64,000 nucleotides of DNA from Arthrobacter sp. Leaf234 (GTDB lineage Bacteria > Actinomycetota > Actinomycetes > Actinomycetales > Micrococcaceae). Location: NCBI RefSeq assembly GCF_001422665.1, contig NZ_LMLU01000001.1, forward strand, positions 1,328,732 to 1,392,731. The letters run 5' to 3'. A program made the position numbers and the translations under genes. Positions 34,291-44,946 of this stretch are shown here, one piece after another. Below the pieces are notes generated by a model, which saw only the letters and a program-made list of their open reading frames with translations, did not search any database and was not told the origin of the DNA. Within the stretch, counting starts at the first letter, position 1. The number at the start of each line of letters is the position of its first letter.

Positions 34291-36603
34291 GTGCTGACAC
34301 CGACATCGACCTACCGGCTGCAGATCCGGAGCGAGTTCGACCTGCACCGGGCCGCGGCCCTGGTGCCGTACCTGCACGACCTCGGGGTGGACTGGGTCTA
34401 CCTCTCCCCGATCCTGACGGCGGAGAAGGGCTCCGGCCACGGCTACGACGTCACCGACCCCACCGCCGTCGACCCCGACCGCGGTGGACCCTCGGCCCTT
34501 GCCGCGCTCAGCGGGGCCGCCCGGGCCGCCGGGATGGGTGTCCTCGTGGACATCGTCCCGAACCACATGGGCATCGAGACCCCCGCGGACAACGCCTGGT
34601 GGTGGCAGCTCCTGAAGGAGGGCCGCACCTCGCGCATGGCGGAGGCTTTCGACGTCGACTGGGACGCCGACGGCGGCCGCCTCCGCGTGCCGGTCCTCGG
34701 TGACGGTGACGGCGAGCTCGATCAGCTCACCGTCGTCGACGGCGAACTGCACTACTACGACAACCGCTATCCCATCGCGGACGGCACAGCACACCCCGGT
34801 GACACCGGCGCCGCGGTGCACGACCGCCAGCACTACGAACTCGTCAACTGGCGCCGGGCGGACAGCGAACTGAACTACCGGCGCTTCTTCGGCGTCAACA
34901 GCCTGGCCGGGCTCCGGGTCGAGGTGCCCTGGGTCTTCCAGGAGAGCCACAGCGAGGTGAAGCGGTGGTTCGACGAGGGACTCGTGGACGGCCTGCGCAT
35001 CGACCACCCGGACGGCCTCGCCGATCCGAAGGGCTACCTCGACGACCTGCGGGCCCTCACCGGCGGCGCCTACGTGCTGGTCGAGAAGATCCTCGAGCCG
35101 GGGGAGAAGCTCCCCACCGACTGGGCCACCGAGGGGACCACCGGATACGACGCCCTCGCGGACGTCGACCGGCTCTTCACGGACCCGGCCGGCGAGCACG
35201 CGCTCACGGCCACCGTCCCCGTCGACCCGTTCCACGAGATGATCCACGGGACCAAGCGCGGCATCGCCGACGGCATCCTGCGCTCCGAGGTGCTGCGCCT
35301 CGCACGCCTCGTGCCCGCCGAGGCAGGGCTCGACGCCGCGGCGACGGCGGATGCGATCGCCGAACTGCTCACCTGCTTCCCGGTCTACCGCAGCTACCTC
35401 CCGGGCGGCGCCGAGTACCTCGCCGAGGCCGTGCGCGATGCGCAGGTCCGCCGTCCGGACCTCGCCGACACCATCGCCGCGCTGCACCCGCTGCTGAACC
35501 CCTTCCTCGAGGGCGACGGTGTGTGGACCGAACTCGCCCAGCGCTTCCAGCAGACCTCCGGCATGGTCATGGCGAAGGGCGTCGAGGACACCGCGTTCTA
35601 CCGGTACTCGCGGCTCGTCTCGCTGAACGAGGTGGGGGCGGACCCCGCGATCTTCGCGATCGACCCGCTCGAGCTGCACCGCCGGCTGCTCGAACGCCAG
35701 ACCGAGGCTCCCCTCGCCATGACGACGCTGAGCACGCACGACACCAAGCGCAGCGAGGACACGCGGACCCGGATCTCGGTCATCTCCGAGCTCGCCGACG
35801 AATGGACCGGTGTCCTCGCGCAGCTCGAGGAGCTGGCGCCCATCGGCGACCCCACCTTCGCGCCGCTGCTGTGGCAGTCGCTCATCGGCGCCTGGCCGCT
35901 CACGCGCGAGCGGGCCCATGCCTACGCGGAGAAGGCCTCCCGCGAGGCAGACCTCAGCACGCACTGGACAGCACCGGACGAGGACTTCGAGCGCGGGATG
36001 CACGCGGCCGTCGACGCCGCGTTCGACGACGGCGCCGTCTCGGCCCTCGTGTCCGCCTTCGTCGAGCGCATCCGGCAGGCCGGCTGGTCCAATTCGATCG
36101 GGCTGAAACTGCTGCAGCTCACCATGCCCGGCGTACCGGACGTGTACCAGGGCACCGAGTTCTGGGACACCTCGCTCGTGGACCCGGACAACCGCCGCGA
36201 GGTGGACTACGACGCCCGCCGGAAGGTCCTGACCGACCTCGCCTTCGGCGCGCTGCCGCAGCTCGGTGAGGACGCCCACGCCAAGCTGCTCGTCGTCACG
36301 CGGGCGCTCACCCTGCGCAGGGACCGTCCCGAACTGTTCACCGGGTACGCCGCCGTCGTCCCGTCCGGCGAGGCCGCCGACCACGTGTTCGGCTTCGACC
36401 GTGGCGGGGCGATCACGCTCATCACGCGCCTGCCCTACGGGCTCGACCGGCGTGGTGGGTGGGGCGACACCACCGTCGACCTGCCCGCCGGCAGCTACAC
36501 GTGCGCGCTCACCGGGGCCTCGGTCTCCGGGGGGACCGTCCGCGCGGCAGACCTCTTCTCCACCTTCCCCGCAGCCCTACTGGTCCAGGAGGACGCAGCA
36601 TGA
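34291..36603 (+). CDS. treY: maltooligosyltrehalose synthase
   Basis: 770 aa. Begins with the family signature [22 protein letters not shown]13 motifs are [26 protein letters not shown] (nucleophile Asp), [11 protein letters not shown] (acid/base Glu) and [15 protein letters not shown]; the C-terminal motifs [13 protein letters not shown] and [14 protein letters not shown] are typical of TreY. Converts the reducing end of maltooligosaccharides to an alpha,alpha-1,1 trehalosyl unit. The GTG start has an AGGAGG site; the stop overlaps the treZ start (ATGA). Confidence 0.95.
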   Translation: MLTPTSTYRLQIRSEFDLHRAAALVPYLHDLGVDWVYLSPILTAEKGSGHGYDVTDPTAVDPDRGGPSALAALSGAARAAGMGVLVDIVPNHMGIETPADNAWWWQLLKEGRTSRMAEAFDVDWDADGGRLRVPVLGDGDGELDQLTVVDGELHYYDNRYPIADGTAHPGDTGAAVHDRQHYELVNWRRADSELNYRRFFGVNSLAGLRVEVPWVFQESHSEVKRWFDEGLVDGLRIDHPDGLADPKGYLDDLRALTGGAYVLVEKILEPGEKLPTDWATEGTTGYDALADVDRLFTDPAGEHALTATVPVDPFHEMIHGTKRGIADGILRSEVLRLARLVPAEAGLDAAATADAIAELLTCFPVYRSYLPGGAEYLAEAVRDAQVRRPDLADTIAALHPLLNPFLEGDGVWTELAQRFQQTSGMVMAKGVEDTAFYRYSRLVSLNEVGADPAIFAIDPLELHRRLLERQTEAPLAMTTLSTHDTKRSEDTRTRISVISELADEWTGVLAQLEELAPIGDPTFAPLLWQSLIGAWPLTRERAHAYAEKASREADLSTHWTAPDEDFERGMHAAVDAAFDDGAVSALVSAFVERIRQAGWSNSIGLKLLQLTMPGVPDVYQGTEFWDTSLVDPDNRREVDYDARRKVLTDLAFGALPQLGEDAHAKLLVVTRALTLRRDRPELFTGYAAVVPSGEAADHVFGFDRGGAITLITRLPYGLDRRGGWGDTTVDLPAGSYTCALTGASVSGGTVRAADLFSTFPAALLVQEDAA

Positions 36604-38351
36604 GCCCCTTCGATGTCTGGGCGCCGCGCGCCCGATCCCTCATCCTCGTCGTCGAGGGGACGCAGTACCCCATGACGCAGGGCGACGGCGGCTGGTGGCA
36701 GCCGGCCGAGCCCCCCGCGTCGAGCGACGACGTCGCCTACGGGTACTTCGTGGACGGGTCCGACACCCCGGTCCCGGATCCGCGTTCACGCCGGCAGCCA
36801 GAGGGCGTCCATCAGCTGTCACGGACCTTCGACCCCTCCGCGCACGCGTGGCAGGACGGCGCCTGGCAGTCGCCCGGGATGAACGGCGGCGTCATCTACG
36901 AGATGCACCTCGGCACCTTCACGCCCGAGGGCACGCTCGACGCCGCCATCGGGAAGCTCGACCACCTGGTGGACCTCGGGGTGCAGTACGTGGAGCTGCT
37001 GCCCGTCAACGCCTTCAACGGCACGCACAACTGGGGCTACGACGGCGTGCTCTGGTACGCCGTGCAGGAGACGTACGGCGGTCCGGCGGCCTACCAGCGG
37101 TTCGTCGACGCCGCCCACCAGCGCGGCCTCGGAGTCATCCAGGACGTCGTATACAACCACCTCGGTCCCAGCGGCAACTACCTCGGGCTCTTCGGTCCCT
37201 ACCTGACCGAGGGTATGTCCAACACCTGGGGCGATTCGCTGAACCTCGACGGCCCGCAGTCCGACGAGGTACGGGAGTACGTCCTGCAGAACCTGCTCAT
37301 GTGGTTCACCGACTACCATGTGGACGGGCTGCGGCTCGACGCGGTGCATGCCCTGCACGACGAGCGCGCGGTGCACATCCTCGAGGAATTCGGTGCCCGG
37401 ACGGACGCCTGCGCCGAGGAGCTCGGGAAGCCCCTGTTCCTCATCGCCGAATCCGACCTGAACAACCCTCGACTGATCCAGACCCGTGACGTCGGCGGGT
37501 ACGGCCTCGCCGGCCAGTGGAGCGACGACTTCCACCACGCGGTGCACGTCAACCTGACGCGGGAGACCGAGGGGTACTACCTCGATTTCGATTCTGTCGG
37601 CGCGCTCGCCAAGGTCCTCGAGAAGGGCTTCTTCCACAACGGGACCTACTCCTCGTTCCGCGAACGCCACCACGGCCGCGAGATCGATCCGGCGCGCGTC
37701 ACACCCCTCCAGCTCGTCGTCTGCACGCAGAACCACGACCAGATCGGCAACCGGGCCGCAGGGGACCGCATCAGTGCCACGCTGAATCCGGCACAGCTGG
37801 CCCAGGCCGCGGTCCTCAACATCCTCGGGCCGTTCACCCCGATGCTGTTCATGGGTGAGGAGTACGGCGCGTCGACGCCCTGGCCGTTCTTCACCTCCCA
37901 CCCGGAGCCGGAGCTCGGCAAGGCGACGGCGGAGGGACGGCTCAAGGAGTTCGAACGCATGGGCTGGCGCCCCGAGGACGTCCCCAACCCGCAGGACCCT
38001 GCGACGTTCGCCTCGGCGAAGCTCGACTGGGCCGAGGCGGAGCAGGGACACCACGCCGAGCTGCTCGCCACCTACCGGCACCTCATCAGCCTCCGCCGTG
38101 ACCGCGCGGAACTCCGGGATGCCGATTTCACCACCGTCTCCGTCGAGTTCGACGAGGACAGTCGCTGGATCGTGCTGCACCGGGGGCACACCTCGGTGCT
38201 GCTGAACCTCGGTGAGCACCAGGCGTCGGTCCCCGTGCGCGCAGCCGGCGCCGAGGTCCTCCTGTCCACCGTCGACGGGGTCGGACTGCTCGATGACATG
38301 GTCCAGCTCCCGCCGTACGCCTCCCTCGTGCTGGCGCGGGCGGAGGCCTAG
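36600..38351 (+). CDS. treZ: malto-oligosyltrehalose trehalohydrolase
   Basis: 583 aa. N-terminal CBM48-like domain ([17 protein letters not shown]), then GH13_10: [19 protein letters not shown], the nucleophile in [14 protein letters not shown], the acid/base in [29 protein letters not shown], and [18 protein letters not shown] typical of TreZ. Cleaves trehalose from the maltooligosyl-trehalose made by TreY. Translationally coupled to treY. Together with glgX it forms a complete glycogen-to-trehalose route. Confidence 0.95.
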   Translation: MSPFDVWAPRARSLILVVEGTQYPMTQGDGGWWQPAEPPASSDDVAYGYFVDGSDTPVPDPRSRRQPEGVHQLSRTFDPSAHAWQDGAWQSPGMNGGVIYEMHLGTFTPEGTLDAAIGKLDHLVDLGVQYVELLPVNAFNGTHNWGYDGVLWYAVQETYGGPAAYQRFVDAAHQRGLGVIQDVVYNHLGPSGNYLGLFGPYLTEGMSNTWGDSLNLDGPQSDEVREYVLQNLLMWFTDYHVDGLRLDAVHALHDERAVHILEEFGARTDACAEELGKPLFLIAESDLNNPRLIQTRDVGGYGLAGQWSDDFHHAVHVNLTRETEGYYLDFDSVGALAKVLEKGFFHNGTYSSFRERHHGREIDPARVTPLQLVVCTQNHDQIGNRAAGDRISATLNPAQLAQAAVLNILGPFTPMLFMGEEYGASTPWPFFTSHPEPELGKATAEGRLKEFERMGWRPEDVPNPQDPATFASAKLDWAEAEQGHHAELLATYRHLISLRRDRAELRDADFTTVSVEFDEDSRWIVLHRGHTSVLLNLGEHQASVPVRAAGAEVLLSTVDGVGLLDDMVQLPPYASLVLARAEA

Positions 38352-38514
38352 CCCGCGGGCTCAGGAGAACGGCAAGGTTGGGGCAGGACCGTCCGCCGCG
38401 GGCCGTGAGGGTCGGTGCGCTCCTGCATACTGGGCTGGAGATTCCTCCCGGCTGGGGGGCGGACCGCGTGGCCGAGTGTCGGCCGGGTTCGGGAGAGGCG
38501 AGGCGGATCACATC

Positions 38515-39720
38515 ATGACCCTGGACATCACGACCCTGCGGGTGGCTTTCGGAGCCGTTTCCGTCACCCTCTTCGTGCTGTTCTACACGGTGTCGTTCCG
38601 CCAGACCCGCTCCGCGTACAGCGCCTGGTGGTGTGCCGCGATCGCGTTCTTCTTCACGGGGTCCACCGGCTACCTGCTGGACGGCACGGTCCACCAGGTG
38701 TGGGCGAACCCCCTGTCCAACACGCTGCTCGTCATGGGGACGGTCAGCGTCTGGGCCGGCGCGCGGACCCTCAGGACCAGCAAGCCGGCCTGGCTCCAGC
38801 TCTCCGTGGCACCGCTGCTGACACTGCTGGCGTCGGTGGTGGACACTCCGGCAACGAACACGTGGTCGGGCGGGCCGGTCTTCCTCGGGATGATGTCCCT
38901 GACCATCGGGCTCGCCTCCTGGGAGCTCTGGCGCCTGCCGAGCAGCTACAGCCGTGTCGAGGCACCCCTCGCGGTCGTCTCCGCGCTGGTGTCCGTGCTG
39001 TACCTCGTCCGGTGCGTCGTGTTCATCGCCGAAGGGCAGAACGGCGACGTCTTCACCACCTACGTCGGCTCGGGTGTCACCACGCTGATCACCCTGGTGC
39101 TGCTCGTGGTCGTCTCCTTCAGTGCCGCCGCCCTCAGCGCCGAGCAGATCGCCACCGACCTGCGGACGCGGGCTGACCGCGATGCCCTCACGGGGCTGCT
39201 CAACCGTTCGGGGTTCCTCGATCTCGCAGCGCTGCACACCGATCGCCTCGCGCGGACCGCCCGTCCGGGCGCCCTCATCCTCGCGGACCTCGATTTCTTC
39301 AAGGCCGTCAACGACACGTACGGGCATGCTGCGGGCGATTCCGTGCTCAGGGCCTTCGCCGAGGCCTCGACCGAGACGGTGCGTTCCACCGATCTCGTGG
39401 GCCGTTACGGCGGCGAGGAGTTCATCTTCCTGCTGCCCGGCGCGTCGGCCGCGCGCAGCGAGGACATCGCGCGGGACGTCAGTATGGCCCTCCAGGGCCG
39501 CAGTGCGCCGGACGGATTCGAGATGCCGACGGTCAGCTATGGCATCGCCGCCCTCGACGCCCTGAACTACGATCTCGACGCCGCCATCGCGGCGGCCGAT
39601 CAGGCCCTGTACGCGGCGAAGGCGGGTGGCAGGGACAAAGCGGTCCGCGCCATCCGCCCCGCGGACACCACCGGAGGGTCTTCCGCCGAACCACCGAACG
39701 GTCCAGTCCGCACCCCCTGA
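38515..39720 (+). CDS. membrane-bound diguanylate cyclase (GGDEF)
   Basis: 401 aa. The first ~200 residues contain about seven hydrophobic segments (for example residues 8-27, 37-54 and 180-202), a probable integral-membrane sensory region. The GGDEF domain follows (RDALTGLLNRSGF, ILADLDFFKAVNDTYGHAAGD), with active-site GGEEF at 299-303. An RSTD inhibitory site at 290-293, five residues upstream, is the standard RxxD feedback site for c-di-GMP. It should make c-di-GMP with product inhibition. Purine-rich ribosome site (GGGAGAGGCGAGG). It stands 163 bases after treZ and may be separately transcribed. Confidence 0.93.
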   Translation: MTLDITTLRVAFGAVSVTLFVLFYTVSFRQTRSAYSAWWCAAIAFFFTGSTGYLLDGTVHQVWANPLSNTLLVMGTVSVWAGARTLRTSKPAWLQLSVAPLLTLLASVVDTPATNTWSGGPVFLGMMSLTIGLASWELWRLPSSYSRVEAPLAVVSALVSVLYLVRCVVFIAEGQNGDVFTTYVGSGVTTLITLVLLVVVSFSAAALSAEQIATDLRTRADRDALTGLLNRSGFLDLAALHTDRLARTARPGALILADLDFFKAVNDTYGHAAGDSVLRAFAEASTETVRSTDLVGRYGGEEFIFLLPGASAARSEDIARDVSMALQGRSAPDGFEMPTVSYGIAALDALNYDLDAAIAAADQALYAAKAGGRDKAVRAIRPADTTGGSSAEPPNGPVRTP

Positions 39721-39760
39721 GGGGTGACCTCCGAAGACGGTGGGCGACGTACCGCTCACC

Positions 39761-39766
39761 TAGGAT
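39761..39766 (+). promoter_or_regulatory. -10 box of the aldo/keto reductase gene, leaderless arrangement
   Basis: TAGGAT is followed by six bases (GAGGAC) and the ATG at 39773. The GAGG could alternatively serve as a very close ribosome site. Confidence 0.45.
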
Positions 39767-39772
39767 GAGGAC

Positions 39773-40818
<1,046 letters not shown>

Positions 40819-40819
<1 letters not shown>

Positions 40820-41358
40820 TGCTTCGCTTCCGGGAGGCAACGGCCGGGGACTGGCCGGCCGTTTGGGCCCTGATGGAACCCGTGGTCCGGGCAGGGGAGA
40901 CCTACTGCTGGGACCGGGACATGGACGAGGAAGCCGCCCGGCGGGAATGGCTCCCCGGACCTGCGGGACCCGATCCGACCCTCACGGTGTTCGTCGCCCT
41001 CGACCCGGCCACGGACCGTGTCCTCGCCACCGCCCAGGTGCATGCCAATCGCGGCGGACCGGGGGCGCACGTCGCCAACGCCTCCTTCCTGGTCGCAGCG
41101 GAGGCGGCAGGCCGAGGCGTCGGACGGGCCCTCGCCGGTCACGTGCTGGCAGAGGCCCGGACCAGGGGGTACACGGCCATGCAGTTCAACGCCGTGGTGC
41201 AGACCAACGAGCGGGCGGTGGCCCTGTGGACGTCGCTCGGGTTCGGCGTCATCGGTACCGTGCCCCGTGCGTTCGATCACCCCGTCCTCGGCCCCACGGG
41301 CCTGCACATCATGCATCGCTTCCTCGAGTCGCCTGTACCGGCCGGCGGGGCGGGCTGA
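40819..41358 (+). CDS. GNAT-family N-acetyltransferase
   Basis: 179 aa. LRFREATAGDWPAVWALM start; core motif SFLVAAEAAGRGVGRALAGHVL with the acetyl-CoA pyrophosphate loop RGVGRA, followed by MQFNAVVQTNERAVALWTSLGFGVIGTVP. It resembles L-amino-acid or small-molecule acetyltransferases of the YncA/RimL-like group. The substrate cannot be predicted. Translationally coupled to the aldo/keto reductase (overlap of one base). Confidence 0.88.
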
Positions 41359-41390
41359 CCGTCACGCTCGGAGTCCGTGGCGGTGGGGGC

Positions 41391-41396
41391 CACAAT
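41391..41396 (+). promoter_or_regulatory. -10-like box before the HpcH/HpaI aldolase gene
   Basis: CACAAT followed by GGGAGC and the ATG at 41403. Spacing fits a leaderless start, though GGGAG could also be read as a ribosome site. Confidence 0.35.
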
Positions 41397-41402
41397 GGGA
41401 GC

Positions 41403-42203
41403 ATGACTGCCGATGCGACCGTCCATGATCCGCTGCTGGGTGTCTGGGCGACACTCGGCGAAGCCCGCCTGACTCGCGAACTCGCCGGCGCGGGCGCCGG
41501 CTGGGTAGGGCTCGACGCGCAGCACGGGCACTTCGACGACCGCTCCCTCCGCGAAGCGCTTCTCCACCGCCCTGCGGGCTCCGCCCCGATGCTCGTCCGG
41601 GTCGGGGCGAACGATCCCGCCCTGATCGGGCGTGCCCTGGACGCGGGCGCCGACGGCGTCGTCGTCCCCCTCGTGGACAGTGTCGCCGACGCCCTGGCAG
41701 CGTCGTCCGCCAGCCACTATCCGCCGCTCGGTACCCGGAGCTGGGGTCCGCTCCACGGCAGCCTGCCCGTCCATGCGCCGGGTGGCGACGCCGGGCCTCA
41801 CGCGGTACCGCTCTGCGCCGTGCTGATCGAGACCGCCGCGGGACTCGACGCGGCCGGGGAGATCGCTGCGCTCGACGGCGTGGACATGCTGTTCGTGGGG
41901 CCGTTCGACCTGTCCCTGGCCCTGGGGCTGCAGGTGGACGAACTCCTGGCGGCGACCGACGACGACGCGCCGCTGCCGAGGATCCTCCGGGCCTGCCGCG
42001 ACGCCGGGATCACCGCCGGCGCGTACGCCGGCTCGCCGGAACGGGCAGCGCTCCTCGCGGCGTCGGGTTTCCACTGGATCGCCTCCACCACGGACGCGGC
42101 CCTGCTCGCGCTCGGCGTGTCGGGTCTCCGCGAGAAGCTGCGCCGGGCCGCCTCCGATCAGTCGGTCCAGAACTCCGCCAGTGCGGGGAACGCCCTCTCG
42201 TAG
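41403..42203 (+). CDS. HpcH/HpaI aldolase family protein
   Basis: 266 aa TIM-barrel class II aldolase. Motifs: GVWATLGEARLTRELAGAG, GLDAQHGHFDD (catalytic His), LVRVGANDPALIGRALDAGADGVVVPLVDS, LCAVLIETAAGLDAAGEIA (metal-binding Glu), and GVDMLFVGPFDLSLALG (metal-binding Asp). Cleaves or forms 2-keto-3-deoxy acids with pyruvate; macrophomate synthase relatives share this core. Its 3' end overlaps the convergent GH4 gene by 46 bases. The natural substrate is unknown. Confidence 0.88.
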   Translation: MTADATVHDPLLGVWATLGEARLTRELAGAGAGWVGLDAQHGHFDDRSLREALLHRPAGSAPMLVRVGANDPALIGRALDAGADGVVVPLVDSVADALAASSASHYPPLGTRSWGPLHGSLPVHAPGGDAGPHAVPLCAVLIETAAGLDAAGEIAALDGVDMLFVGPFDLSLALGLQVDELLAATDDDAPLPRILRACRDAGITAGAYAGSPERAALLAASGFHWIASTTDAALLALGVSGLREKLRRAASDQSVQNSASAGNALS

Positions 42204-43606
42204 CCCGCGAGGACGGCCGTCGCGGCGTGGAACGAGTCGATCAGTGGATGGCCCGCGAAGGCACGGAGGGCCGCCGTTCGATCGCGGTGCACCGCAGCCC
42301 GGACGGTGTCCTGCTCCACGGCCTTGACGGCGGCCATCAGCCCCAGCTGGTGCGCGGTCAGCGGAGCCGCGGGACGCGGCGCGGCCCCTGAGGCGTCGAC
42401 GACCGCCGGCACCTCCACGACAGCGGTCTCCGGCAGTTCGGGGAACGTGGTCCCGTTCCGCACGTTGAGCACGAGTTCGGCCGGCCTGCCGGTCAGTAGT
42501 GCCCGCATGACCCGCAGCGCCACGCGTTCGTAGCCGCCACCGGCGAGATCGGCCTCGTCCCGCTGCTCGCCGGCGGGACGCGCCTCGGCGAGGTAGCCGG
42601 ATTCGCGCTCGCGGCGCGCATCCTCCCAGGCACCGAACGGGTCGACGGCCTCGGCGAGGCGGGGGTAGAGGCCCTGCTGCTGATCACGGAGGATCTCGCC
42701 GCGCGTCCTGTCCGCACCCCGGATGGCGCGCAGGGCCTCGCGGTGGAAGTAGTAGTAGAACAGGTACTCGTTCGGCAGGGCGCCGAGACTGCTCAGCAGG
42801 CTCGGTCCGAACAGCCGGCCCTCCTCGAAGGAGCCGAGCCGCAGGGGATCCGCGAGCAGGGCCGGCAGCCTGTCGCCGTCCCGTGCGGCGGGCGACGGCG
42901 ATCCGCCGTCGTGCCCGCGTTCCTGCCCGGCGGACGCGCCGCCGTCGAGCCTGCGCAGCCACCCGAGATGGTTCAGGCCCACGTAGTCGACGCCTGCGAG
43001 CGAGTCCCCGAGGTCCAGGCCGACGGCGCGGGCGGCACGGGTGACGAGCCCCGAGGCGGAGTCGCAGATGCCGATGACCCGGTGGCACAGGACGCCCGAG
43101 ACCGCCTCGGTGACCATCCCGGCGGGGTTCGTGAAGTTGATCAGCCAGGCCTCCGGGGCGAGCTGCCGCATCGCGGTGGCCAGCCGCAGCATGTCGGGGA
43201 TGGAGCGCAGGGCGTAGGAGATGCCGCCTGCTCCGACGGTCTCCTGGCCGAGCAGGCCCGCCTCGAGGGCCACGCGTTCGTCCAGCACGCGCCCGTCCGC
43301 CCCGCCGCTGCGCACGGCCGCGAAGACGATGTCCGCGCCGGGGAGGGCGTGCGCGAGATCGGTCTCCACGCGGACCGCCGGGGCGGGGCTCCCCGTCGGC
43401 GGGGGCATCGCGTGCAGCACCCGGGCGATCGCGCGCGCCCGTTCCGCAGAGGCGTCGAGCAGGACGACGTCGGACACGAGGCCGGCGAACGGCCCGTCCG
43501 CCAGCGCCCGGTACACCAGTGGCACGCGGAAGCCGCCGCCGCCGACGATCACGAGGGTGGCTCCCGGTCCGGTCGATGAGCGCACTGCTGGACCCGCTTC
43601 CGTCAT
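42158..43606 (-). CDS. GH4 family glycosidase, 6-phospho-beta-glucosidase type
   Basis: 482 aa. N-terminal NAD-binding Rossmann motif VIVGGGGFRVPLVYRAL, then FAAVRSGGADGRVLDERVAL, INFTNPAGMVTEAVSG, GICDSASGL (metal-ligand Cys), VGLNHLGWLRRL (metal-ligand His) and LPNEYLFYYYFHREAL. GH4 enzymes use NAD+ and Mn2+ in a redox-elimination mechanism and usually act on 6-phospho-glycosides. No PTS gene is seen nearby. It overlaps the 3' end of the HpcH/HpaI aldolase gene and is divergent from a PfkB kinase. Substrate specificity is uncertain. Confidence 0.88.
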   Translation of the reverse strand: MTEAGPAVRSSTGPGATLVIVGGGGFRVPLVYRALADGPFAGLVSDVVLLDASAERARAIARVLHAMPPPTGSPAPAVRVETDLAHALPGADIVFAAVRSGGADGRVLDERVALEAGLLGQETVGAGGISYALRSIPDMLRLATAMRQLAPEAWLINFTNPAGMVTEAVSGVLCHRVIGICDSASGLVTRAARAVGLDLGDSLAGVDYVGLNHLGWLRRLDGGASAGQERGHDGGSPSPAARDGDRLPALLADPLRLGSFEEGRLFGPSLLSSLGALPNEYLFYYYFHREALRAIRGADRTRGEILRDQQQGLYPRLAEAVDPFGAWEDARRERESGYLAEARPAGEQRDEADLAGGGYERVALRVMRALLTGRPAELVLNVRNGTTFPELPETAVVEVPAVVDASGAAPRPAAPLTAHQLGLMAAVKAVEQDTVRAAVHRDRTAALRAFAGHPLIDSFHAATAVLAGYERAFPALAEFWTD

Positions 43607-43679
43607 CGTGGGGGGCGGCCGGTGCTCCGCCGCCCGTGGTGGTGCGGGCGTTCATGGCCCGCTGCCCGCGTCTTGCAAG

Positions 43680-43685
43680 TATTGT
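43680..43685 (+). promoter_or_regulatory. -10 box of the PfkB kinase gene, leaderless arrangement
   Basis: TATTGT followed by seven bases (GCCGTAC) and the ATG at 43693, which supports that start over the longer upstream reading frame. Confidence 0.5.
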
Positions 43686-43692
43686 GCCGTAC

Positions 43693-44832
43693 ATGTCCCC
43701 ACAGCACCGGTTCGATCCGCTGGCGGCCACGCGTGGCTCGGACGGCCCCGAGTTCGACCTCCTCCTCGCCGGGCAGGTGTTCTTCGACATCATCTTCACG
43801 GGCCTCGAGCAACTGCCGTCACCGGGGACCGAGGTGTGGACCGACGGGATGGGGTCCGGGCCCGGGGGGATCGCGAACCAGGCCATCGCGGCGAGCAGGC
43901 TGGGCCTGCGCACCACACTCGCGGCTGCTTTCGGCGATGACGGGTACGGACAGTTCAACTGGGACGTCCTGCAGGACCAGGAGCACGTGGACCTGTCGCG
44001 GTCGCGGGTGTTCGGGCACTGGCACTCGCCCGTCACGGTGTCGCTCTCGGTGCACCAGGACCGGTCGATGATCACGCACGGGCACCCGTCGCCGCTGCGC
44101 GCCTCGGAACTGATCGGGACGCCGCCGTCGTGCCGCGCCGCCGTCGTCGGTGTGGAGCAGGAGGTGGAGCCCTGGGCGCGTGCCGCCGCAGCTGCGGGGA
44201 CGAAGCTGTTCGGCGACGTGGGCTGGGACCCGGAGGGGGAGTGGGCGCCCGAGACGCTGGCTTCGCTCGAACACTTCTACGCGTTCATGCCGAACGCCGT
44301 GGAGGCCATGGCGTACACGCGGACCGAGGACCCGTGGGCCGCGCTCTACTCCCTCGCCGATCGCGTGCCGGTCGCCGTGGTGACGGTGGGCCAGCAGGGC
44401 GCCATCGCGATCGACTCGCTGACGGGTGAGGAGGAGTGGGTGCCGGCGCTCCCGGTCTCTGCCTACGATCCGACCGGAGCGGGGGACTGCTTCGGGGCGG
44501 CATTCGTCATGGGCGACCTCGCCGGGTTCCCCCTGGCGGACCGGTTGAGCTTCGCCAATCTGTGCGCCTCCCTGTCGGTGCAGCACGTGGGCGGTTCCCT
44601 GGCGGCGCCCGGGTGGGGCGACATCGCCGACTGGTGGCACCGGGTCAACACCGGGCGCGACGGCGTCCGGAAGCAGTGGCTGCGGCGCTATGCCTTCCTC
44701 GAGGACCTGGTGTCCGACGTCCCCACGGAGGCCGTGCGCCGGGCTTCGGCGACCATCGCCCGGCATTCCGACGCCGCGCCGTCGTCGGGCCCGGCGGAGG
44801 CGAGGCGTGAGGGGATCGCCGACCTGGGCTGA
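43693..44832 (+). CDS. PfkB-family carbohydrate kinase
   Basis: 379 aa. DLLLAGQVFFDIIFTGLEQLP and MGSGPGGIANQAIAASRLGL form the substrate side, and YDPTGAGDCFGAAFVMGDLAG is the PfkB C-terminal signature with the catalytic Asp. The last ~75 residues extend past the usual family end with a Trp/Arg-rich segment (GDIADWWHRVNTGRDGVRKQ). Divergent from the GH4 gene; both may serve one sugar pathway. The substrate is not predictable. Confidence 0.88.
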   Translation: MSPQHRFDPLAATRGSDGPEFDLLLAGQVFFDIIFTGLEQLPSPGTEVWTDGMGSGPGGIANQAIAASRLGLRTTLAAAFGDDGYGQFNWDVLQDQEHVDLSRSRVFGHWHSPVTVSLSVHQDRSMITHGHPSPLRASELIGTPPSCRAAVVGVEQEVEPWARAAAAAGTKLFGDVGWDPEGEWAPETLASLEHFYAFMPNAVEAMAYTRTEDPWAALYSLADRVPVAVVTVGQQGAIAIDSLTGEEEWVPALPVSAYDPTGAGDCFGAAFVMGDLAGFPLADRLSFANLCASLSVQHVGGSLAAPGWGDIADWWHRVNTGRDGVRKQWLRRYAFLEDLVSDVPTEAVRRASATIARHSDAAPSSGPAEARREGIADLG

Positions 44833-44903
44833 GCGGTGGCGCCCCGGGGGCCGAGCCGTGCCGGGCGTGGATCGACGGCCGAGGGAGTACCGCCCACCGG
44901 TCG

Positions 44904-44922
44904 GCCGACGGAAGGCGTCGGC
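44904..44922. terminator. short hairpin between convergent genes
   Basis: GCCGACG and CGTCGGC flank a GAAGG loop, midway between the convergent PfkB kinase and the unknown gene at 44947. Seven pairs without a T tract: a weak candidate. Confidence 0.35.
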
Positions 44923-44946
44923 ACGGACCGTCGCGTCTCCCGGGTC

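Noticed and set aside
34144-36384. A 746-codon frame antisense to treY
   Set aside because: Same shadow effect; treY on the other strand carries all family motifs.
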